Source: DASSKP01 sp035695045
GTDB lineage: Bacteria > Actinomycetota > Actinomycetes > JAFAQI01
Assembly: GCA_035695045.1 (NCBI GenBank)
Contig: DASSEX010000028.1
Location: forward strand, 49,594 to 113,593
Length of the DNA: 64,000 nt
Reading direction: 5' to 3'
The notes beneath the pieces are model-generated. The model saw nothing but the letters and a program-made list of their open reading frames with translations, was not told the DNA's origin and did not search any database. The translations under genes were made by a program, and so were the position numbers. Shown piece after piece: positions 58,864-64,000 of this stretch (position 1 is the stretch's first letter; each line of letters opens with the position of its first letter).

Positions 58864-60612
58864 ATGGCCGTCAACCTGGTCAACCTCGAGAACGTGCGCA
58901 AGGCGCACGGCACCACCGTTGTGCTCGACGACGTGTCGCTCGGCGTCGGCGACGGCGAGCGCATCGGAGTCGTCGGACGCAACGGCAGCGGCAAGTCGAC
59001 GTTGCTGCGCGTGCTGGCAGGAGTCGAACGCGTCGATGCCGGACGGGTCACGCAGACCGGCGGTCTCGGTGTCGGACGGCTTGCCCAGCGCGACGACCTT
59101 CGTGACGAGGCGACCGTCCTCGGCGCGATCGCGGGCGACCGCGCCGAGCACGAGTGGGCGGGCGATGCGCGCATTCGCGCCGTGCTCGACGGGCTCGTTC
59201 GCGACCTTCCGTCTGATTCGCAGGTCGGACGCTTGTCCGGCGGTGAGCGACGGCGGGTCGCGCTCGCGTCGCTGTTGGTCGACGACCCGACGCTGTTGCT
59301 GCTGGACGAACCGACCAACCATCTCGACATCGAGGCCGTCGCCTGGCTGGCGCACTGGTTGCGAAACCGTCGCGGTGCCCTCGTCGTGGTGACACACGAC
59401 CGGTGGTTCCTCGACGAGGTGTGCGACCAGACGTGGGAGGTGACGGCGGGTTCGATCGCGCAGTACGACGGCGGCTACGCCGCGTACGTGCTGGCAAGGG
59501 CAGAACGCGAACGACAGTCGGCGGCCGGCGAGCTGAGGCGTCGCAACCTTCTGCGCAAGGAGCTCGCCTGGCTCCGTCGCGGGCCACCCGCGCGGACCTC
59601 GAAGCCACGCTTTCGCATCGAGGCCGCGAACGCTCTCATCGCGGGCGAGCCGCCGCCCCGGGACGCCGTCGAGCTGCAGCGGTTCGCCGCCGCCCGACTC
59701 GGCAAGGACGTCGTCGACATCGAGAACGCGACGGTCCGCCTCGGTGAGCGCGACATCCTGCGCGACGTCACCTGGCGGCTCGGGCCCGGCGACCGTGTCG
59801 GTGTCGTCGGTCCGAACGGCGCGGGCAAGTCGACGTTGCTGCGGACCATCACCGGAGAGCTGGCGCCGTCGGCCGGCCGGGTGCGGATCGGGCGCACCGT
59901 CGTGCCGGCCGTGCTCACCCAGGACATCGCAGAGGTCGATCCGACGCTGCGTGTGCTGCAAGCCGTGGAGGAGGTGGCGGCCCGGGTCGAGCTCGGCAAG
60001 GGGCGCGAGGCGACCGCCGGGCAGCTGCTGGAGCGGCTGGGGTTCGCCGCCGAGAGGCAGTGGACACCTGTGGGCGACCTGTCCGGTGGCGAGCGGCGTC
60101 GGTTGCAGCTGCTCCGGCTGCTGATGCGTGGGCCCAACCTGCTGCTCCTCGACGAGCCGACCAACGACCTGGACGTCGACACGCTCGCCGAGGTCGAGGA
60201 CGTTCTCGACGGCTGGGCGGGGACGCTCGTCGTCGTCAGCCATGACCGCTGGTTCCTCGAGCGGGTGTGCGACTCGCTGTGGGCCGTGCCGGGCGACGGC
60301 TCGGTGCTCCATCTGCCGGGCGGGATCGACGACTATCTCGCCATGCGGGCGAGCGCAGCGGCGGCGTCGGATGCTGCTGCTCCGGCCCGACCCAAGGGCG
60401 GGGACAGCCGCGCGGCGCGCAAGGAGCTGGTGCGGATCGAACGCCGGCTGGAGCGGATCAGCCGTGAGGAGGAGAGCCTGCACGGGGCGCTTGCGGAGCA
60501 CGCGACCGACTACGAACGGGTCGCGGAGCTCGACGGACAGCTGCGGGCGCTGGCCGCCGAGCGGGAGGAGCTCGAGGAGAGCTGGCTGATGCTCGCCGAG
60601 GACGCGTCCTAG
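58864..60612 (+). CDS. ABC-F family ATP-binding protein
   Basis: A 582-aa cytosolic protein with two ABC ATPase domains and no membrane part. Walker A motifs GRNGSGKST (about 39) and GPNGAGKST (about 318), signatures LSGGERRRVAL and LSGGERRRLQL, Walker B LLLLDEPTN in both halves. ABC-F proteins act on the ribosome; some give resistance to ribosome-targeting antibiotics, but this one has the layout of a housekeeping translation factor. ATG 58864 follows ispE closely. Confidence 0.93.
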   Translation: MAVNLVNLENVRKAHGTTVVLDDVSLGVGDGERIGVVGRNGSGKSTLLRVLAGVERVDAGRVTQTGGLGVGRLAQRDDLRDEATVLGAIAGDRAEHEWAGDARIRAVLDGLVRDLPSDSQVGRLSGGERRRVALASLLVDDPTLLLLDEPTNHLDIEAVAWLAHWLRNRRGALVVVTHDRWFLDEVCDQTWEVTAGSIAQYDGGYAAYVLARAERERQSAAGELRRRNLLRKELAWLRRGPPARTSKPRFRIEAANALIAGEPPPRDAVELQRFAAARLGKDVVDIENATVRLGERDILRDVTWRLGPGDRVGVVGPNGAGKSTLLRTITGELAPSAGRVRIGRTVVPAVLTQDIAEVDPTLRVLQAVEEVAARVELGKGREATAGQLLERLGFAAERQWTPVGDLSGGERRRLQLLRLLMRGPNLLLLDEPTNDLDVDTLAEVEDVLDGWAGTLVVVSHDRWFLERVCDSLWAVPGDGSVLHLPGGIDDYLAMRASAAAASDAAAPARPKGGDSRAARKELVRIERRLERISREEESLHGALAEHATDYERVAELDGQLRALAAEREELEESWLMLAEDAS

Positions 60613-60614
60613 TC

Positions 60615-61160
60615 ATGGCGCATGCGACATGGTGGCGGGAGCCGGGCACCGGTGCATATGCCCGAACGGAACGTGAGTGGCGATGGGTTCTTCCTGCGGT
60701 GCCCACGCAAGCCACCGACCCCGTGGAGATCGAGGACCGCTATCTGACCGGATGTTCACTGCGTCTGCGGCACATGCGCGCAGACGACCGCGACGTCTAC
60801 AAGCTGACCCAGAAGGTGCGGCCACGAACGGACGACCCTTCTGTGGTCGCGCTCACGAACATCTATCTCACCGCGGACGAGCATTCGCGACTGTCGACGA
60901 TGCCGGCGGCCACACTGACGAAGCGACGGCATCGGTGGCTCGCCGACGGTCGCGACCTGGCCGTCGACGAGATGCTCGGACGGTGGACGGGCATCGTCTT
61001 CGCGGAGCTGGAGCATGACGGGACGGCTGCGCGTCCGGCCGTGCCGGACGCCGTCGAGGTCACTGGTGACGACCGGTTCTCCGGCGGCGCACTCGCCGCT
61101 GCGAGCGACGCCGAGGTCGCGGCACTCTCCGACGTCGTGCGACGGTTGCTCGCGTCGTGA
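60615..61160 (+). CDS. CYTH-domain-like protein
   Basis: A 181-aa protein of the CYTH (CyaB/thiamine triphosphatase) type by its TEREWRWVLP near the N-terminus (in place of the usual ExExK), IEDRYLTGCSLRLRHM and EMLGRWTGIVFAELE patterns. The fold binds triphosphates; this protein keeps only part of the acidic cluster, so activity is uncertain. ATG 60615 is 2 bp after the ABC-F stop and overlaps the DUF488 gene by 4 bp. Confidence 0.75.
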   Translation: MAHATWWREPGTGAYARTEREWRWVLPAVPTQATDPVEIEDRYLTGCSLRLRHMRADDRDVYKLTQKVRPRTDDPSVVALTNIYLTADEHSRLSTMPAATLTKRRHRWLADGRDLAVDEMLGRWTGIVFAELEHDGTAARPAVPDAVEVTGDDRFSGGALAAASDAEVAALSDVVRRLLAS

Positions 61161-61714
61161 CCACGGTGCGCACCTTCGGGCACGGGACCGCGGGGCAGGA
61201 CGAGCTGCTCGGCCGGCTGCAGGCCGCGGGCATAGAGCGGGTGGTCGACGTACGGATCGCGCCGGGCAGCAAGCGGCATCCGCATGTCGGCAGGGACGCA
61301 CTCTCGCTCTGGCTGCCTGAGGCCGGCATCGGGTACCGGTGGGAGAAGCGCTTGGGCGGCTTCCGCAAGCTCGCCCCGGACTCGCCTGACGTCGCGCTGC
61401 GGAACGACTCGTTCCGGGCATACGCCGGACACATGCGCTCATCGGAGTTCGCCGAGGCGATCGATGCGCTGATCGTCGAGGCCAGCGATCGCGCCGAGGC
61501 GGCGGTGGCGGTCATGTGCAGCGAGAGCGTCTGGTGGCGATGTCATCGACGGCTCGTCGCCGACTTCCTCGTGCTTGCGCGCGATGTGAAGGTGGAGCAC
61601 CTGATGCCGGACGGTCGGCTCTCGCCGCATGTGCCGACGGACGGCGTACGACGCCGTGCGGACGGCCTGCTCGTCTACGACGCCGGCGCCTCGCCGTTGC
61701 CCGGCGCCGGCTGA
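61157..61714 (+). CDS. DUF488-family protein
   Basis: A 185-aa DUF488 protein: TVRTFGHGT start, VVDVRIAPGSKRHPH (about 29-43), KRLGGFRKL, VAVMCSESVWWRCHRRLVADFL and VEHLMPDG. The family is uncharacterised; conserved Cys and His residues suggest metal or redox chemistry. GTG 61157 is coupled to the CYTH gene. It overlaps the convergent DUF3159 gene by 40 bp. Confidence 0.85.
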   Translation: MTTVRTFGHGTAGQDELLGRLQAAGIERVVDVRIAPGSKRHPHVGRDALSLWLPEAGIGYRWEKRLGGFRKLAPDSPDVALRNDSFRAYAGHMRSSEFAEAIDALIVEASDRAEAAVAVMCSESVWWRCHRRLVADFLVLARDVKVEHLMPDGRLSPHVPTDGVRRRADGLLVYDAGASPLPGAG

Positions 61715-62322
61715 TCGTCGTCGACCGGCCGGTGATGACCCTCGATCACGAACAGCGTCCCGGCGATGGCGAGTGCCCAGAGCGGCAGCCCCATGCCGAG
61801 GCGGACCGGTGCCAGCCAGTGCACGTGCCCGTGCACGTAGAGGTAACCCTGAACGACGGCCCGCAGGGCGAACACGGCCGCCCACATCGCTGTCGCGACC
61901 GTGGCCGCGCGGCGCAGCGGCGGGTGCTCCTGCCAGTGGCCATAGCCGCGGTCGAGCATGGCGGCCACGTAGCCCAGCGCCGGGCGGTCGACCGCGATGC
62001 TGCCGACGGCGATCACGGCGTATGCGGCGTTGATGAGAATCCCCGGCAGGAAGTAGTCCTTGGCCTGGCCGGTGAAGGCGGCAAGGGCTGCAGCTCCGGC
62101 GAGCCCGACGAGGCCCATCACCGTCTGCCGCAGCGGCTCACCCCGTGCGGCACGGACCACCGCGAGAGCCGCGGCCGCGGCCAGCGACACGACGATCGCA
62201 ACCGTCAGCGAGGCGAACGTGTCGACGATGACGAGCGTGATGCCGGGCACGCTCGCGTCGATGACGCCGCGGCGGCCGCCGATCATCTCGCCGATGTCGA
62301 TGACCGGTGCGGGCTGCGTCAC
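61675..62322 (-). CDS. DUF3159 membrane protein
   Basis: A 215-aa protein with about six helices. The DUF3159 pattern GEMIGGRRGVIDASVPGITLV near the N-terminus, GKDYFLPGILINAAYA and RPALGYVAAML... is typical. GTG 62322 is chosen (GGAG just upstream); the longer open frame is antisense to noncoding sequence. Function unknown. Confidence 0.85.
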   Translation of the reverse strand: MTQPAPVIDIGEMIGGRRGVIDASVPGITLVIVDTFASLTVAIVVSLAAAAALAVVRAARGEPLRQTVMGLVGLAGAAALAAFTGQAKDYFLPGILINAAYAVIAVGSIAVDRPALGYVAAMLDRGYGHWQEHPPLRRAATVATAMWAAVFALRAVVQGYLYVHGHVHWLAPVRLGMGLPLWALAIAGTLFVIEGHHRPVDDDQPAPGNGEAPAS

Positions 62323-62332
62323 CGCTCCAGTG

Positions 62333-63151
62333 TCACCCGGCGCGGTCGGCGTCCGCAGCCCGTGTGGCCTCCGGGTCCGCGTCGAGGTCCGGTCGCTCGC
62401 TGGGTACCCGCGTGACGGTCCGGCCGCGCGCGTCCAGAAGGTGGGCGAAGGTGATGGCGTCGTCGAGTGCCGCAGCGCCGGGATCATTGTTGAAGTAGAC
62501 GTAGACGTCGCTGGCGTCGTCGGGGAAGACCTCGCAGATCGTGTCCGCCCAGTGCGCGAGCTCCGGCTCGGTGTAGAACGGCCAGGGGTCGTGCTTGCCC
62601 TCGTGAAAGCGCAGGTAGCCCCAGTCGGCCGTGCGCCACAACGGGGTGATCGCGCCCTTGCGGTCGGCCCAGCACAGCGCGGCGTTGTGCGCCTCCAGGC
62701 AACGCCGTACGTCGTCCGTCCACCATGACTCGTGTCGCGGCTCGACGGCCAGCCGAAGCCCCGACGGGAACGCCCGCAGCGTCGCGTCGAGGTTGTCGAC
62801 GTCGACGTGCAAGTCCGGTGGGAGCTGGATGAGGATGGGGCCGAGCTTCTCGCGCAGCGGCCGGATCCGGTCGAGAAGCATGTCGACCGAAGGTTGCGGA
62901 TCCTTCAGCCGCTTGATGTGGGTGAGGTAGCGACTGGCCTTCACGGTGATGACGGCGTCCGCCGGCGATCGGTCGTACCAGCCGGCGAAGACCTGCTCCC
63001 GTGGCAGGCGGTAGAACGTGACGTTGAGCTCGACCGTCCGGAAGTCGCGCATGACCTGCTCGAACCAGCGGTTCTGCGGGGTTCCGCGCTTGAAGTAGCG
63101 ATAGCGCCAGTGGCGGTACTGCCATCCGCTCGTTCCGATCAGCACGGTCAC
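62333..63151 (-). CDS. DUF72-family protein
   Basis: A 272-aa TIM-barrel DUF72 protein with LIGTSGWQYRHW at the start, VELNVTFYRLP (about 42-52), VKASRYLTHIKRL and VEPRHESWW, VYFNNDPGAAALDDA. The biochemical role is unknown. GTG 63151 gives the family N-terminus. DUF3159 lies 10 bp downstream; the TetR gene is 19 bp upstream on the same strand. Confidence 0.9.
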   Translation of the reverse strand: MTVLIGTSGWQYRHWRYRYFKRGTPQNRWFEQVMRDFRTVELNVTFYRLPREQVFAGWYDRSPADAVITVKASRYLTHIKRLKDPQPSVDMLLDRIRPLREKLGPILIQLPPDLHVDVDNLDATLRAFPSGLRLAVEPRHESWWTDDVRRCLEAHNAALCWADRKGAITPLWRTADWGYLRFHEGKHDPWPFYTEPELAHWADTICEVFPDDASDVYVYFNNDPGAAALDDAITFAHLLDARGRTVTRVPSERPDLDADPEATRAADADRAG

Positions 63152-63170
63152 GTGACCGGTGTGCCCAGTT

Positions 63171-63824
63171 TCAGCTGCGGGTGCGCAGGCGTGGCTTCGG
63201 TTCGAGGTGCGAGAGGCCGTTCCACGCGAGGTTGACCAGGTGCGCCGCGACCTCGTCACGCTTCGGCTTGCGCGCGTCGAGCCACCACTGTCCGGTCAGT
63301 GCGACCATGCCGACGAGCGCCTGCGAGTAGAGGCCGGCGAGCTTCGGGTCGTAGCCGCGCCGCTTGAACTCACCGGCGAGCACGTGCTCGACCTGCGTGG
63401 CGACGTCGCTCAGCATGCTCGCGAAGGTGCCGGTCGACGACGCGACCGGTGAGTCGCGGACGAGGATGCGGAAGCCGTCGGTGTCGCGCTCGACGTACTC
63501 GAGCAGTGCGCCGGCGGCCTGCTCGAGCAGCTCACGCGGATGGTTTCCCACCAGCGAAGCGGTGACTCGGTCGAGCAGCCGACTGACCTCGCGGTCGACG
63601 ACAACGGCGTACAGGCCTTCCTTGCCGCCGAAGTGCTCGTAGACGACCGGCTTCGAGACGTTGGCCCGCTCCGCGATCTCCTCGACGCTGGTGCCGTCGA
63701 AGCCTTTTGCCGCGAACAGCGTGCGACCGATGTCGAGCAGCTGCTCGCGGCGCTCCTTGCCTGACATCCGGACGCGTGGGACTACCGGGCGCGCTGAGGG
63801 GAGTGGGACTACTTCCCCGGTCAC
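63171..63824 (-). CDS. TetR-family regulator coupled to a fatty-acid desaturase
   Basis: A 217-aa TetR protein with helix-turn-helix TSVEEIAERANVSKPVVYEH (about 44-63) and a TetR C-terminal domain with the ALVGMVALTGQWWLD helix. GTG 63824 overlaps the desaturase stop by 4 bp, so they are one operon and the regulator probably controls lipid desaturation; the operator would lie beyond the window end. Confidence 0.9.
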   Translation of the reverse strand: MTGEVVPLPSARPVVPRVRMSGKERREQLLDIGRTLFAAKGFDGTSVEEIAERANVSKPVVYEHFGGKEGLYAVVVDREVSRLLDRVTASLVGNHPRELLEQAAGALLEYVERDTDGFRILVRDSPVASSTGTFASMLSDVATQVEHVLAGEFKRRGYDPKLAGLYSQALVGMVALTGQWWLDARKPKRDEVAAHLVNLAWNGLSHLEPKPRLRTRS

Positions 63825-64000
63825 TCGGCGGCCGTGACCAGCTTGGCCTGCAGCCGCTCACGTGTCGGCCAGCGGACCTCGGTCGCGAGGTGCAGCTTCT
63901 CCATGACCCAGATGATGCGCGCCGTGGAGTCGAGCTGGCCGCGCAGGACGCCGTGACGCGCCGCGGTCGGCTCGGCGTGGTGCAGGTTGTGCCACGACTC
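63821..64000 (-). CDS. Acyl-CoA / fatty-acid desaturase, C-terminal part (cut by window)
   Basis: The last 59 residues of a minus-strand gene running off the window. They begin ESWHNLHHAEPTAARHGV, the third histidine box (HNLHH) of membrane desaturases, followed by the cytoplasmic end LHLATEVRWPTRERLQAKLV. The enzyme introduces double bonds using O2 and a di-iron centre. It is translationally coupled to the TetR gene. Confidence 0.85.
   Translation of the reverse strand, partial: ESWHNLHHAEPTAARHGVLRGQLDSTARIIWVMEKLHLATEVRWPTRERLQAKLVTAAE

Noticed and set aside
57985..60501. 838-residue open frame on the minus strand opposite ispE and the ABC-F gene
   Set aside because: It is antisense to two genes with intact catalytic motifs and has the Arg/Ala/His-rich composition of a high-GC shadow frame.

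Overview
The window is a continuous piece of chromosome from a high-GC actinobacterium (class Actinomycetes). Pointers to this are GTG starts on a large share of genes, many 4-bp ATGA/GTGA stop-start overlaps, WhiB, RpfB, SepX/GlpR, SenX3-RegX3, an F420-type LLM oxidoreductase and the rsmI-metG-tatD-rpfB-rsmA-ispE order. From about 26.8 to 58.9 kb the gene content follows the Mycobacterium tuberculosis Rv0981-Rv1011 region (recalled, not searched), so a relative of Mycobacteriales/Frankiales/Jatrophihabitantales is likely. The genus cannot be fixed by reading. No gap without a gene exceeds 300 bp, and there is no insertion sequence, prophage or CRISPR array.

Layout. 0.1-7.0 kb: an overlapping operon for a cytosolic group 3b-type [NiFe] hydrogenase (FeS, cNMP-binding, flavoprotein, small and large subunits), its maturation protease and HypC, then an EamA transporter and a DUF6390-like protein. 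7.1-9.2 kb: STAS protein, Ser/Thr kinase and a coupled lipoprotein. 9.2-17.9 kb: lipid and glycerol-phosphate genes: AGPS-like flavoprotein, TetR, GlpD, two small membrane proteins, acyl-CoA dehydrogenase with a divergent TetR, a PAP2-diacylglycerol kinase fusion and a second PAP2. 17.9-26.8 kb: phosphate genes: DUF47-Pit, pstSCAB, phoU and senX3-regX3, with two PHO-box-like repeats and a strong hairpin between pstS and pstC. 26.8-34 kb: MscL, a second AGPS-like flavoprotein with a SAF-domain protein, a CIRCE-preceded FmdB/Ruc-like zinc ribbon protein, a lone receiver, MFS, WhiB, L,D-transpeptidase and 5-FTHF cycloligase. 34-40.9 kb: GGDEF sensor, galU, the MoeA-like glp, moaC, mog, rimJ, sepX/glpR and tRNA-Ala(CGC). 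40.9-46 kb: a GT-C-like membrane protein, a GH1 glycosidase, hemolysin III and an LLM oxidoreductase. 46-50.6 kb: HtrA with an MprAB-like two-component pair, PAP2 and DUF5302. 50.6-61.7 kb: Pmt, then rsmI, metG, tatD, rpfB, rsmA, ispE, an ABC-F, CYTH and DUF488. 61.7-64 kb: DUF3159, DUF72, and a TetR coupled to an acyl-CoA desaturase cut by the window end.

The parts fit a soil or stress-adapted aerobe: hydrogen/NAD(P)H redox balancing, phosphate-starvation control, envelope and lipid remodelling, heat-shock control of a small chaperone, and a cell-division pair (Glp/SepX) embedded in a molybdenum-cofactor-like operon. I did not find a wholly new system. The items most worth a second look are the CIRCE element before the FmdB/Ruc gene, the hydrogenase operon with a cNMP sensor and extra transporter/DUF6390 genes behind DosR-like half-sites, the pstS-pstC hairpin, the kinase-lipoprotein pair, a 46-residue acidic protein after regX3, and a repeated leaderless promoter pattern.
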